From: Neisseriaceae bacterium
Lineage (GTDB): Bacteria; Pseudomonadota; Gammaproteobacteria; Burkholderiales; Neisseriaceae
NCBI GenBank assembly: GCA_017645365.1
Contig: JAGCOT010000097.1
Coordinates: forward strand, 1-33,168
Length of the DNA stretch: 33,168 bases
Reading direction: 5' to 3'
Shown here: piece after piece, positions 7,124-14,398 of the stretch
Numbering within the stretch: position 1 is the first letter of the stretch
Layout of the letters: each line of letters starts with the position of its first letter
Made by a program: the position numbers and the translations under genes
Notes under the pieces: generated by a model
Seen by the model: only the letters and a program-made list of their open reading frames with translations
Databases searched by the model: none
What the model was told of the DNA's origin: nothing

Positions 7124-7711
7124 TCAAGAATTTTCAGGCTGCATGGTTACAAAACATTCTTGCAGGCTGCGTTTACCTAAATTTTGTACTGCACGAGCTT
7201 CAATCACCACTTCATTTTCACGATACCGAATAGTCAAACAATCCCCTTTTTCAGCATACATTGTTGCCGCAATTTTCAATTTCTTATTGCTGATGGCTTG
7301 GTTATAGGAAAAATACAATGTATAAGAGGGCGGTCCGCGTCTTCCACGACCATAATAACCTACAAAAGCATTGCCTGTTATAAATGGTGTATCGTGATAC
7401 TTTAACATTATAATTGCGGAAAATTTTAGCCAACCAAAAAGCATAAGAATAAAAAAGCCACTTCCCAGCAGCCAATAAGAAAAGTGTTGAAATGTTTTTT
7501 TAATGTTTTTTCGTTTCGCTATTTTCAGCAAAATACCATCAATAGCAATCAGCAGAAAAAACAATATACCCAACGGAATGGTAATGACATCAAAATGGTC
7601 TGGTCTTAATAAGTAGGGTCTTGAAAGAATATAATCAAACGCCAATAAAAACAGCAATAGGCTCAATATGATTGATATAAAGATGATAAATGTTGATTTT
7701 TGGCTTTTCAT
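7124..7711 (-). CDS. Hypothetical membrane protein with three transmembrane segments
   Basis: A 195-residue protein of no family I recognise. Hydrophobic segments are at about 7-27 (starting FIIFISIILSLLLFLLAFDY), 42-64 and 78-103. A polar C-terminal domain of about 90 residues follows, with a glycine/arginine turn GYYGRGRRGPPSYTLYFSY, and is predicted to be mainly beta. The ATG at 7711 follows GCGGAGCAGAAC. A longer in-frame ORF to 7948 is rejected because it overlaps the 3' part of lpxC and has no ribosome site. It lies 34 bases after lpxC and may be cotranscribed with it. Confidence 0.65.
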   Translation of the reverse strand: MKSQKSTFIIFISIILSLLLFLLAFDYILSRPYLLRPDHFDVITIPLGILFFLLIAIDGILLKIAKRKNIKKTFQHFSYWLLGSGFFILMLFGWLKFSAIIMLKYHDTPFITGNAFVGYYGRGRRGPPSYTLYFSYNQAISNKKLKIAATMYAEKGDCLTIRYRENEVVIEARAVQNLGKRSLQECFVTMQPENS

Positions 7712-7745
7712 CGTTGTTCTGCTCCGCAAAATGCTTTCAGGCTGC

Positions 7746-8675
7746 CTAAAAACCCCTAAAAGCATCATTTGGCACAGGGTGAAAAGCATTGGGCAGAGAG
7801 TGATTGTTAGGAAATTCCACCCATTCATAAGCCGTAGAGTCGGCAAGGATTTGACGCAATAAAGCGTTGTTGATGGCGTGCCCTGATTTAAACCCTTCAA
7901 ACGCACCGATAATGGGATGTCCGCAAACATATAAATCACCGATGGCATCTAAAATCTTATGGCGGACAAACTCGTTGTCGTAACGCAGTCCTTCTGGATT
8001 AAGAATATCCGTTTCATCAATCACAATCGCATTATTTAAATTACCCCCCAAGCCAAGATTGTGGGTTCGCATCAGTTCCATTTCTTGCATAAAACCAAAG
8101 GTTCTGGCGCGTGCAATTTCGTCTATATACGATTGCAATGCGAAATCAATCTCGAAAGTTTGATCGCAACGATGAAAAACTGGGTGATCAAAATCAATGG
8201 TCAGTTTTACTTTAAAACCATCGTAAGGCATAAAACGCACTTCTTTTTGCGGTTCTACAACTTCCATCGGCTTTAAGATTTTAAGAAATCGTTTTTCTGC
8301 CGCTTGGTCGATGATGCCTGCATCACGCAAAACATAGATAAAAGGCAGGCTGGAACCGTCCATAATAGGAATTTCAGGAGCATTCAGTTCTACCAAAACA
8401 TTATCAATTCCCAAAGCACAAAAAGCCGACATCAAATGTTCTATCGTGCCGATTCTCACCTTGTCTTCGGTTACAATGGTAGAAGAAAGACGCGTATCGT
8501 TGATTAAATCAGGCGTTAAGCGAATAATGCGATTTTGTTCTCCTGATAAATCAGTGCGACGAAAAGCAATACCTGAATTTTCTTCCGCAGGTAAAATCTG
8601 TAACTGAACGCGTTCACCTGAATGAAGCCCAATACCTGTTACGCTTACTGCTTGTTTTAAAGTGCGTTGTTTCAT
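7746..8675 (-). CDS. lpxC: UDP-3-O-acyl-N-acetylglucosamine deacetylase
   Basis: A 309-residue zinc enzyme catalysing the first committed step of lipid A synthesis. Zinc ligands are His80 (IEHLMSA), His239 and Asp243 (RHKILDAIGD); the catalytic His266 is in SGHAINNALL, and the N-terminal GIGLHSGE motif is present. The start is ATG at 8675, giving MKQRTLKQAVSVTG as in other LpxC proteins; a TTG four codons upstream has no support. The waaA gene at 14399 acts later in the same pathway. The gene stands apart from the usual ftsZ-lpxC cell-division cluster. Confidence 0.96.
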   Translation of the reverse strand: MKQRTLKQAVSVTGIGLHSGERVQLQILPAEENSGIAFRRTDLSGEQNRIIRLTPDLINDTRLSSTIVTEDKVRIGTIEHLMSAFCALGIDNVLVELNAPEIPIMDGSSLPFIYVLRDAGIIDQAAEKRFLKILKPMEVVEPQKEVRFMPYDGFKVKLTIDFDHPVFHRCDQTFEIDFALQSYIDEIARARTFGFMQEMELMRTHNLGLGGNLNNAIVIDETDILNPEGLRYDNEFVRHKILDAIGDLYVCGHPIIGAFEGFKSGHAINNALLRQILADSTAYEWVEFPNNHSLPNAFHPVPNDAFRGF

Positions 8676-8756
8676 AAAATTTTTCAATCTAAATAATCAT
8701 GAATGATAAAGCATTTTATCAATTTCTTGTGTAAGATACGCATATTGGGTCTTGAA

Positions 8757-9074
8757 ATGTTTTCCACGAATATGAATACCATCATTTTATTGCTTACCGC
8801 ACTTGTCGCTGCTAATTTGCCTTTTTTGATTCGTCATCGTTTTTTGGGTGTGTTGCCTATGGCACGAAAACGCTTTGTACACGAAATGGCAGAGTGGCTG
8901 ATTTATCTGATTTTAATTGGCTTTTTGGCTTATTTTATGGAAACGCGTACCTCGCCTGCTCATCATCAAAATTGGATTTTTTACATCACCGTTTTATGCC
9001 TATTTGCTATTTTGGCGTTTCCTGGATTTGTTTGGCGTTATTTTTGGCACGATAAAAAATCCATGCAAAACTGA
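8757..9074 (+). CDS. DUF2818 family membrane protein
   Basis: A protein of about 105 residues with three hydrophobic segments: the N-terminal NTIILLLTALVAANLPFLI, a middle WLIYLILIGFLAYFM, and a C-terminal segment ending LAFPGFVWRYFW. The VAANLPF and FPGFVWRY motifs match DUF2818, a small inner-membrane protein of Betaproteobacteria whose genes often lie near respiratory complex I genes; its function is unknown. The start is uncertain: ATG at 8757 has a weak GGGT eight bases upstream, and ATG at 8772 is equally plausible. Transcribed away from lpxC. Confidence 0.75.
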   Translation: MFSTNMNTIILLLTALVAANLPFLIRHRFLGVLPMARKRFVHEMAEWLIYLILIGFLAYFMETRTSPAHHQNWIFYITVLCLFAILAFPGFVWRYFWHDKKSMQN

Positions 9075-9109
9075 CTGATGCAAGATAAGTTCAAAGTTAT
9101 AGCCCCGCC

Positions 9110-9297
9110 AAACAAGGTTTATCGTCCGATAAAATCTTTATTGACGAAGTCAATAAAGATTTTGACTTTGTCAAAATAAACCTTGTTTTAGCATCACTTC
9201 GCTCGCAGAAACTGCGGTTTGTTTGCTTCGCAAACCTTTTATTGACTTCGTCAATAAAGATTTTGACTTTGTCAAAATAAACCTTGTTTTGCGAGCG
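9110..9297 (-). repeat. Triloop-hairpin repeat, two units (copies A1 and A2)
   Basis: Two head-to-tail units read on the minus strand, each starting AAAACAAGGTTTATTTTGAC. Hairpins, in plus-strand coordinates: 9134-9160 (12-bp stem, loop GAA), 9161-9175 (TTTGAC/GTCAAA, loop TTT), 9221-9235 (GTTTGC/GCAAAC, loop TTC), 9241-9255 (ATTGAC/GTCAAT, loop TTC) and 9261-9277 (TTTTGAC/GTCAAAA, loop TTT). AAACAAGGTTTAT at 9110-9122 and ATAAACCTTGTTT at 9176-9188 form a 13-bp outer inverted repeat. It fills the gap between the convergent DUF2818 gene and lysA. Confidence 0.85.
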
Positions 9298-9314
9298 TTT
9301 CTTAATGTGAAAAT

Positions 9315-10550
9315 TTATTCAACTTCACAACGCCATAAATCTTCCATTGTTTCTCGGCGACGAATCAAAGTTTTCAGGCTGCCTGAAACCATTACTTCTG
9401 CCGCACGACAGCGCGCATTGTAATTGCTTGCCATTGAAGCCCCATAGGCTCCAACATCATGAATCACCAGTAAATCACCTGATTGCACCGCCAAAGTTCG
9501 TGCTTTGCCCAACCAATCACCTGTTTCACAAATCGGTCCTACAACATCCGCCACAATCTCATGATTCGTTTGGTGTGTAGCAGCCTGAATATGATGATAA
9601 GCTTGATAAAGCGTTGGACGCATTAAATCATTCATTGCAGCATCAATGATGATGAAATTTTTTTCTTCGCCCTGCTTGATGTATTCCACTTGGGTGAGTA
9701 AAACACCTGCTTTGGCTATCAAACTGCGTCCTGGTTCTAAAATCAAAGACAAAGGACGATTGCCAATAATCTCTTTAACGGCATAGGCATAAAGAGACAA
9801 ATCAGGCTGATGATCGCTTTCTTGATAGCAAATGCCGACACCGCCACCTAAATCCAAATGATGCGGATTGATGTTTTCAGCAACCAACTGGTCATACAAA
9901 CGCACCATGCGTTCACAGGCTTCAATCAGCGGTGCCACATCGGTTAATTGGGAACCAATATGACAATCCATGCCCTGAATATCCAGATCGGGCAAACTAT
10001 TTGCCAAACGGTAAGCCTCCAACGCATCATCGTAGGCAATGCCAAATTTATTGGATTTTAATCCTGTGGAAATGTAGGGATGCGTTTTGGCATCAACATC
10101 AGGATTGATACGCAAAGAAACAGGAGCCTTACATTTCAGGCTGCCTGCAATATCGTTGAGGCGATGCAATTCTGCAATAGATTCCACATTAAAACAGCGA
10201 ATGCCGCTTTCTAATGCAAAACGAATTTCCTTTTCCGACTTGCCTACCCCAGAAAAAATCACCTGATTTGCTTGACCGCCTGCTTGAAGTACGCGTGCCA
10301 ATTCTCCACCAGAAACGATGTCGAATCCACAACCCAAAGAAGCAAAATAACGCAAAATGCTTAAATTACCATTTGCTTTCACTGCAAAACACAGTAAAGG
10401 ATTGAGTGCAGCAAATGCATTTTTATATGCCAAAACAGCATTCTGCATGGTTGGCTGATGATAGACATATAAAGGCGTTCCGTATTCTTCCGCCAAAGAT
10501 TTAAATGAAACTTGGTCAATGTAAAGTTCGTCATGCACCAATTGCAACAT
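9315..10550 (-). CDS. lysA: Diaminopimelate decarboxylase
   Basis: A 411-residue PLP-dependent fold-III enzyme converting meso-diaminopimelate to lysine. The PLP lysine is Lys58 in CFAVKANGN; HIGSQLTDV, the glycine loop DLGGGVGI and EPGRSLIAKAG follow in the family order, and the C-terminal half carries CETGDWLGKAR and GAYGASMASNYN. The ATG at 10550 lies one base after the lptM stop, so the two are an operon. An exact uptake 15-mer at 9373-9387 is built into the C-terminus as VSGSLKT, and a partial one at about 10134 encodes AGSLK. Confidence 0.96.
   Translation of the reverse strand: MLQLVHDELYIDQVSFKSLAEEYGTPLYVYHQPTMQNAVLAYKNAFAALNPLLCFAVKANGNLSILRYFASLGCGFDIVSGGELARVLQAGGQANQVIFSGVGKSEKEIRFALESGIRCFNVESIAELHRLNDIAGSLKCKAPVSLRINPDVDAKTHPYISTGLKSNKFGIAYDDALEAYRLANSLPDLDIQGMDCHIGSQLTDVAPLIEACERMVRLYDQLVAENINPHHLDLGGGVGICYQESDHQPDLSLYAYAVKEIIGNRPLSLILEPGRSLIAKAGVLLTQVEYIKQGEEKNFIIIDAAMNDLMRPTLYQAYHHIQAATHQTNHEIVADVVGPICETGDWLGKARTLAVQSGDLLVIHDVGAYGASMASNYNARCRAAEVMVSGSLKTLIRRRETMEDLWRCEVE
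9373..9387. repeat. DNA uptake sequence (exact 15-mer) inside lysA
   Basis: TTCAGGCTGCCTGAA encodes the SGSLK residues near the LysA C-terminus, about 60 bases from the stop. Confidence 0.9.
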
Positions 10551-10551
10551 T

Positions 10552-10752
10552 TTATTTTTCCTCTTGATTGAATTGTTTTTTTGGGGTTGATGGGAGTTGA
10601 TTTTCGATAACTGGCGGTTTCATGCCTGCCCCAGTTTGCCAAATGCCAAAACGGGCAGGATCATTTTCATAAGGCAAATACAAATCGCCACGATAACCAC
10701 AAGCAGTAAAAAATAAGGGAAGTAAAAAAAATAAAGTCCGATACGGATTCAT
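10552..10752 (-). CDS. lptM: LptM-type small lipoprotein (LPS translocon maturation)
   Basis: A 66-residue lipoprotein: signal sequence MNPYRTLFFLLPLFFTA followed by lipidated Cys18 in the context CGYRGDLYLP. This matches LptM (formerly YifL) in E. coli, whose short N-terminal CGxxGxLYxP motif helps assemble LptD/LptE. The rest is a disordered, proline- and lysine-rich tail. The start at 10752 is chosen because the -10 promoter box at 10781-10786 overlaps the alternative ATG at 10782. It is directly coupled to lysA. Confidence 0.82.
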   Translation of the reverse strand: MNPYRTLFFLLPLFFTACGYRGDLYLPYENDPARFGIWQTGAGMKPPVIENQLPSTPKKQFNQEEK

Positions 10753-10780
10753 AAGATTGCTTTCATTTGATTGGATGCCC

Positions 10781-10789
10781 ATTCTAACA
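10781..10789 (-). promoter_or_regulatory. Extended -10 promoter for lptM-lysA
   Basis: The minus strand reads TGTTAGAAT (10789-10781), matching the extended TGn -10 form, 28 bases before the lptM ATG. The -35 region is weak. The DNA just upstream is the decayed transposase, so part of this promoter may be derived from it. Confidence 0.5.
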
Positions 10790-10805
10790 GAAACCCTTGC
10801 TGGTA

Positions 10806-11057
10806 GAGTTGCTGTTTTGCTGGGATTTTATAGTTAAAGCCAAACCCATATTCTTTTAATATAAAGATCTGCGATCAATGCTATTAGGCTTTCGCAATAG
10901 GCTATTTTATTCAGTTTCTAAAATTCTCGATGCCGTTAATGTGATCTTTTTATCCGCAAAATGCGGTTGTAGTTAATTGATATAGTAATGAAATTCACTC
11001 ACATCAAGAGCGTTATCACTTCTAAACAATCTGAAACCTTTGCAAACCGACATCTGC
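10806..11057 (-). pseudogene. Decayed IS1016-type transposase
   Basis: Minus-strand translation in shifting frames gives RLFRSDNALDVSEFHYYIN, then HFADKK, then KDHINGIENF, then ILKEYGFGFNYKIPAKQQL, in the order expected for the catalytic and C-terminal parts of an IS1016/IS1595-family transposase. Several in-frame stops and at least one frameshift separate them. At 10806-10880 the DNA aligns with the intact C-terminal end at the right window edge (GAGTTGCTGTTTTG, ATAGTTAAA, ATTCTTT and AGAT.TGCG blocks in the same order). No inverted-repeat tip is visible on the lptM side. It is a non-functional relic, older than the two edge copies. Confidence 0.8.
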
Positions 11058-11084
11058 AACACATTTCTTCCTTGTGCATTCTTT

Positions 11085-11194
11085 AAAACAAGATTTATTT
11101 TAGTCGTGAAACTAATGTTGATTGATGAAGTAAATCAACAGATGATGAAGTCATCAAACCGCAGTTTTTGTAAGTGTAAGAGAAGCTAAAATTT
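11085..11194 (+). repeat. Triloop-hairpin repeat, degenerate copy B
   Basis: It starts AAAACAAGATTTATTTTAG and ends GAAGCTAAAATTT, matching the outer parts of the other copies (AAAACAAGGTTTATTT and GCGAAGCTAAAAC). Inside are GTTGATT...AATCAAC and GATGAT-GAA-GTCATC, both recognisable as GAA-loop hairpins with one or two mismatches next to the loop, then AAACCGCAGTTTTTG. It directly abuts the integrase relic. Confidence 0.7.
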
Positions 11195-11196
11195 CG

Positions 11197-11502
11197 AAAA
11201 GAGCGGGGATCGAAAACTTCTGTTGGCATGATTTACGGCACACATGGGCAAGTTGACTTATTCAGCGTGGTAGACCATTAGCGGCATTACAAAGAAACGA
11301 AACTTATTTTTACAAAGTAAAAATCTTTTGCAAATGCAGTGAGTAAAAGGATTGCGAAGCAATTAAGTTGAAGTTTCAACAAGCTAATAGGCGAAGTTAA
11401 ATGAGTGATTGGGAAACACCGAGTATGGTGCAACGCTACGCTCATTTAGCCCCTGAACATTTGCACAAGCATTCTGCATTGCTGAATAATTTGCTTGAAT
11501 AA
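11197..11502 (+). pseudogene. Tyrosine-recombinase (integrase) C-terminal relic, interrupted by a repeat
   Basis: Codons 11197-11292 read KRAGIENFCWHDLRHTWAS, stop, LIQRGRPLAALQ. Codons 11401-11502 read MSDWETPSMVQRYAHLAPEH and then LHKHSALLNNLLE with a stop. Together they are the C-terminal catalytic half of a phage-type integrase: the HDLRHTWAS box and the MVQRYAHL box with the nucleophilic tyrosine. It is dead: TGA replaces the expected tryptophan codon at 11254, and a hairpin repeat of about 100 bases (11293-11392) separates the boxes. It reads towards the 3' end of tRNA-Lys, the usual site for such integrases, so it probably marks a lost integrated element. Confidence 0.85.
11293..11392 (+). 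repeat. Triloop-hairpin repeat copy B', inside the integrase relic
   Basis: Three hairpins in the standard order: TTTTTAC-AAA-GTAAAAA (11307-11323), a decayed CTTTTGC...AGTAAAAG pair around AATGCAG, and ATTGC-GAA-GCAAT (11351-11363). GTTGAA-GT-TTCAAC (11367-11380) follows. The end that normally reads TCTGCGAGCGAAGCG is missing. Exact borders are inferred from where the integrase reading frame stops and resumes. Confidence 0.7.
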
Positions 11503-11641
11503 AGCCTTACAGCCGAAAACACCACTGAAAGCCTTGTCGTTACTGACTTTGGCACAACAAGGCACAAAGGGTTGTTTTTATAGAATATTTTCGAAAAATA
11601 AAAAAGCAGTATAACCTATTGATTACACTGCTGAAAATTTT

Positions 11642-11717
11642 TGGTAGGTTGTCAGGGGTTCGAACCCTGGACCAACGGATTAAGAGTCCGCTGCTCTACC
11701 AACTGAGCTAACAACCC
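11642..11717 (-). tRNA. tRNA-Lys (anticodon CUU)
   Basis: A 76-nt cloverleaf including an encoded CCA. The 5' end is GGGTTGTTAGCTCAG, the anticodon loop is CTCTTAA with anticodon CTT reading AAG codons, and the T arm is CAGGG-TTCGAAC-CCCTG. The first acceptor pair is G1-U72 because the 3' strand reads ACAACCT instead of ACAACCC. The 3' end faces the integrase relic. Transcribed divergently from pyrH. Confidence 0.95.
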
Positions 11718-11740
11718 AAAAATGAACTACAAACCTGCCT

Positions 11741-11770
11741 ATTTTAAAACCAAGTATCCTATCATTTCAA
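11741..11770 (-). promoter_or_regulatory. Promoter of tRNA-Lys
   Basis: The minus strand has TTGAAA (11770-11765) and TAAAAT (11746-11741) separated by 18 bases, ending 23 bases before the tRNA 5' end. Confidence 0.6.
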
Positions 11771-11772
11771 GT

Positions 11773-11778
11773 TATAAT
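11773..11778 (+). promoter_or_regulatory. -10 box for pyrH
   Basis: A perfect TATAAT 44 bases before the pyrH start. The -35 is weak, and the region overlaps the divergent tRNA promoter. Confidence 0.45.
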
Positions 11779-11822
11779 CAAAGTTTGTTTATCTAAAATT
11801 GACCGCAGAAAGAAGGTTTATG

Positions 11823-12539
11823 ATGTCGAGACCCAAATATCGCCGTATTCTATTAAAACTCTCTGGGGAAGCACTGATGGGTTCAGATGCCTTTGGCATT
11901 AATCGAGAAACCGTTATCAGCATTGTTTCTCAAATCAAAGAAATTGTTGATATTGGCGTGCAAATTGCCATTGTGGTTGGTGGTGGGAATATTTTTCGTG
12001 GCATGGCTGGGGCTTCCAAAGGGATGGATCGTGCCACTGCTGATTATATGGGCATGATGGCAACGGTTATGAATGCGTTGGCATTGAAAGAAGCTTTTGA
12101 AAATATGGGTATGCCAGCACGCGTTCAGTCTGCCCTATCAATGCAACAAATTGCTGAAACCTATGCCAGACCCAAAGCCATTCAATATTTAGAAGAAGGC
12201 AAAGTGGTTATTTTTGCAGCAGGAACAGGCAATCCATTTTTTACCACAGACACAGCAGCTGCTCTGCGTGGTGCAGAAATGAATTGTGATGTCATGCTAA
12301 AAGCCACTAATGTTGATGGCGTTTATACGGCTGATCCTAAAAAAGATGCAGCAGCAACTCGCTACAAAACCCTTTCGTTTGATGAAGCCATCAGCAAACA
12401 ATTACAAGTCATGGATGCCACTGCATTTGCTTTGTGTCGTGAACAAAAGCTCAACATTACCGTATTTGGCATTTTCAAAGAAGGAGCTCTAAAACGCGTG
12501 GTGATGGGAGAAGATGAAGGCACTTTGGTGTGCTGTTAG
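11823..12539 (+). CDS. pyrH: Uridylate kinase (UMP kinase)
   Basis: A 238-residue amino-acid-kinase-fold enzyme phosphorylating UMP to UDP. Visible motifs are the P-loop-like [11 protein letters not shown], the glycine-rich [49 protein letters not shown] and the nucleotide-site [16 protein letters not shown]. The AGAAGG ribosome site at 11811-11816 favours ATG at 11823; ATG at 11820 is possible, and the TTG at 11799 has no support. pyrH usually follows rpsB-tsf, but here it has a tRNA upstream, so it stands alone with its own promoter and terminator. Confidence 0.96.
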   Translation: MSRPKYRRILLKLSGEALMGSDAFGINRETVISIVSQIKEIVDIGVQIAIVVGGGNIFRGMAGASKGMDRATADYMGMMATVMNALALKEAFENMGMPARVQSALSMQQIAETYARPKAIQYLEEGKVVIFAAGTGNPFFTTDTAAALRGAEMNCDVMLKATNVDGVYTADPKKDAAATRYKTLSFDEAISKQLQVMDATAFALCREQKLNITVFGIFKEGALKRVVMGEDEGTLVCC

Positions 12540-12553
12540 TAACGGATAAGCAT

Positions 12554-12582
12554 GGGGAAATAGTAAGTTTCCCCTTGTTTTA
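12554..12582 (+). terminator. Intrinsic terminator after pyrH
   Basis: GGGGAAA (12554-12560) pairs with TTTCCCC (12568-12574) around a 7-base loop, followed by TTGTTTTA. It lies 15 bases after the pyrH stop. Confidence 0.85.
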
Positions 12583-12632
12583 TTGTGTGTTTTTCAGGAT
12601 AATTAGCAAGTTTTTTTGTTGAGAGGAAATAT

Positions 12633-13382
12633 ATGAAAGCGTTGGTTGCAGTAAAACGCGTTGTGGATTACAACGTAAAAGTACGCGTCAAAGCTGACGG
12701 TAGCAATGTAGATATCGACAATGTCAAAATGTCGATGAATCCGTTTGATGAAATTGCCGTAGAAGAAGCGGTCCGCTTGAAAGAAGCAGGCAAAGTAACA
12801 GAAATCGTTGCGGTTTCTGTGGGCGTTGCGAAAGCTGAAGAAGTTTTGCGTACAGCATTAGCAATGGGTGCAGACCGTGCCATTTTAATTGAAGATACCG
12901 CCACCACCGAGCCACTGACAGTGGCTAAATTATTAAAAGCGGTTGTCGATAAAGAGCAGCCTGATTTAATTTTCTTGGGTAAACAGGCTATCGATAATGA
13001 TGCGAACCAAACAGGTCAAATGCTTGCCGCTTTGTTAAATGCAGGTCAAGGGACTTTTGCTGGGAAAGTAGAAATCGGTGCTGGCGAAGTGGAAGTTACT
13101 CGTGAAATTGACGGCGGTTTAGAAAAAGTGGCATTAAAACTGCCAGCAGTGATTACTGCTGATTTGCGTTTGAATGAACCACGTTTTGTGAAGTTGCCAA
13201 ACATTATGCAAGCAAAGAAAAAACCTTTGGAAAAAACAACACCTGCTGATTTAGGCGTGAATACCGCTCCTCGCATTACTGTAACGCAATATGCCGAACC
13301 TAAAAAACGCTCTGCTGGTATTAAAGTGGATAGTGTTGCGGCGTTGGTTGATAAATTGAAAAATGAAGCCAAAGTGATTTAA
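12633..13382 (+). CDS. etfB: Electron transfer flavoprotein, beta subunit
   Basis: A 249-residue ETF beta subunit (AMP-binding, domain III). It begins [20 protein letters not shown] and carries the signature [22 protein letters not shown] and the [23 protein letters not shown] block. With EtfA it accepts electrons from acyl-CoA and other dehydrogenases and passes them to the ETF:quinone oxidoreductase. GAGAGGAAAT lies before the ATG at 12633. It is followed by etfA after 11 bases. Confidence 0.96.
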   Translation: MKALVAVKRVVDYNVKVRVKADGSNVDIDNVKMSMNPFDEIAVEEAVRLKEAGKVTEIVAVSVGVAKAEEVLRTALAMGADRAILIEDTATTEPLTVAKLLKAVVDKEQPDLIFLGKQAIDNDANQTGQMLAALLNAGQGTFAGKVEIGAGEVEVTREIDGGLEKVALKLPAVITADLRLNEPRFVKLPNIMQAKKKPLEKTTPADLGVNTAPRITVTQYAEPKKRSAGIKVDSVAALVDKLKNEAKVI

Positions 13383-13393
13383 GGAGAAGAATA

Positions 13394-14323
13394 ATGAGCG
13401 TATTGATTATTGCAGAATTAGTTGAAAACACTTTGGCACCTGCTGTTTTGAATGCAGTTACGGCTGCACAGAAATTAGGTGATGTTGATGTTTTAGTGGC
13501 AAGCGATTCCGTATCTGCTGTGGCTGATGCGGTGAAAAGTATTACTGGTGTGCGTAAAGTGATTACCGCAGAAGCAGCTCATTTTGCCAATGCTTTGGCA
13601 GAAGAAATTGCTCCACAAGCAGTGGCATTAGCTGCCAATTATGACATTATTGCAGCAGCATCTACTGCGGCTGGTAAAAATTTATTGCCACGCGTGGCAG
13701 CATTGTTAGATGTTCCCATGATTTCTGATGTTACGGAAGTCATCGATGGTGATACATTCGTTCATCCAGTTTATGCTGGCAATGCTTTTGAAACAGTAAA
13801 AGTTGGCGGAAAAAAAGTGCTCACTTTCCGTGCGACTGCATTTGATGCAGCAGTTAAAGAAGGTGGCTCTGCTGCCGTAGAAAGCGTTTCTGCCACAGCT
13901 GCACAAGGTGTTTCTCGTTTTGTAGGTCGTGAGGTTACCAAATCTGAACGCCCAGAATTGACACAAGCGTCTATTATTGTTTCAGGTGGTCGTGGGACAG
14001 GTAGCAAAGAAAACTTTGAATCTGTTTTAACACCATTGGCGGATAAACTTGGAGCAGCAATTGGGGCCTCTCGTGCGGCGGTAGATTCTGGCTACGCACC
14101 TAATGATTTGCAAGTAGGTCAAACAGGCAAAATTGTAGCTCCTGAATTGTATATTGCTTGCGGGATTTCTGGTGCGATTCAACATTTGGCTGGTATGCAA
14201 GACAGTAAAGTGATTGTTGCCATCAATAAAGATCCAGAAGCTCCGATTTTCAATGTGGCAACCTATGGTTTGGTCGCAGACTTATTTGAAGCCGTTCCAG
14301 AGTTGGTTAAAGCTTTATCTTAA
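13394..14323 (+). CDS. etfA: Electron transfer flavoprotein, alpha subunit
   Basis: A 309-residue ETF alpha subunit. The N-terminal domain starts MSVLIIAELVENTLAPAVLN. The C-terminal FAD domain contains SGGRGTGSKENFE, then GASRAAVDSGYAPNDLQVGQ, then GKIVAPELYIACGISGAIQH and INKDPEAPIF, all standard FAD contacts. It pairs with EtfB in the same operon; AAGGAGAAGAATA lies before its ATG. Two inverted uptake sequences after the stop form its terminator. Confidence 0.96.
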   Translation: MSVLIIAELVENTLAPAVLNAVTAAQKLGDVDVLVASDSVSAVADAVKSITGVRKVITAEAAHFANALAEEIAPQAVALAANYDIIAAASTAAGKNLLPRVAALLDVPMISDVTEVIDGDTFVHPVYAGNAFETVKVGGKKVLTFRATAFDAAVKEGGSAAVESVSATAAQGVSRFVGREVTKSERPELTQASIIVSGGRGTGSKENFESVLTPLADKLGAAIGASRAAVDSGYAPNDLQVGQTGKIVAPELYIACGISGAIQHLAGMQDSKVIVAINKDPEAPIFNVATYGLVADLFEAVPELVKALS

Positions 14324-14342
14324 TCAGAGTTTGCAATAAACT

Positions 14343-14384
14343 TTCAGGCTGCCTGAATAGATTTTCAGGCAGCCTGAACTTTTG
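14343..14384 (+). terminator. Terminator made of two inverted DNA uptake sequences after etfA
   Basis: TTCAGGCTGCCTGAA (14343-14357) and TTCAGGCAGCCTGAA (14364-14378) are exact reverse complements separated by six bases, giving a 15-bp perfect stem followed by CTTTTG. Paired uptake sequences used as terminators are a known Neisseriaceae feature. It separates etfBA from waaA. Confidence 0.85.
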
Positions 14385-14398
14385 TAGAACTGTAAATC

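Noticed and set aside
7124-7948. Single 274-residue frame covering the membrane protein plus a 79-residue N-terminal extension
   Set aside because: The extension overlaps lpxC on the same strand in another frame, lacks a ribosome site, and the internal ATG at 7711 has a good one.
8676-8687. Longer LpxC from a TTG four codons upstream
   Set aside because: The ATG at 8675 matches the family N-terminus; the TTG has no ribosome site.
9110-9297. CRISPR array
   Set aside because: The repeats are hairpin modules of unequal spacing with no unique spacers of constant length and no cas genes nearby.
10801-11060. Plus-strand or integrase N-terminal gene in the gene-free region
   Set aside because: Plus-strand frames give no recognisable protein, while the minus strand reads as an ordered transposase relic.
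11799-11822. PyrH start at TTG 11799
   Set aside because: An AGAAGG site lies between it and the ATGs at 11820 and 11823, which fit the family start.
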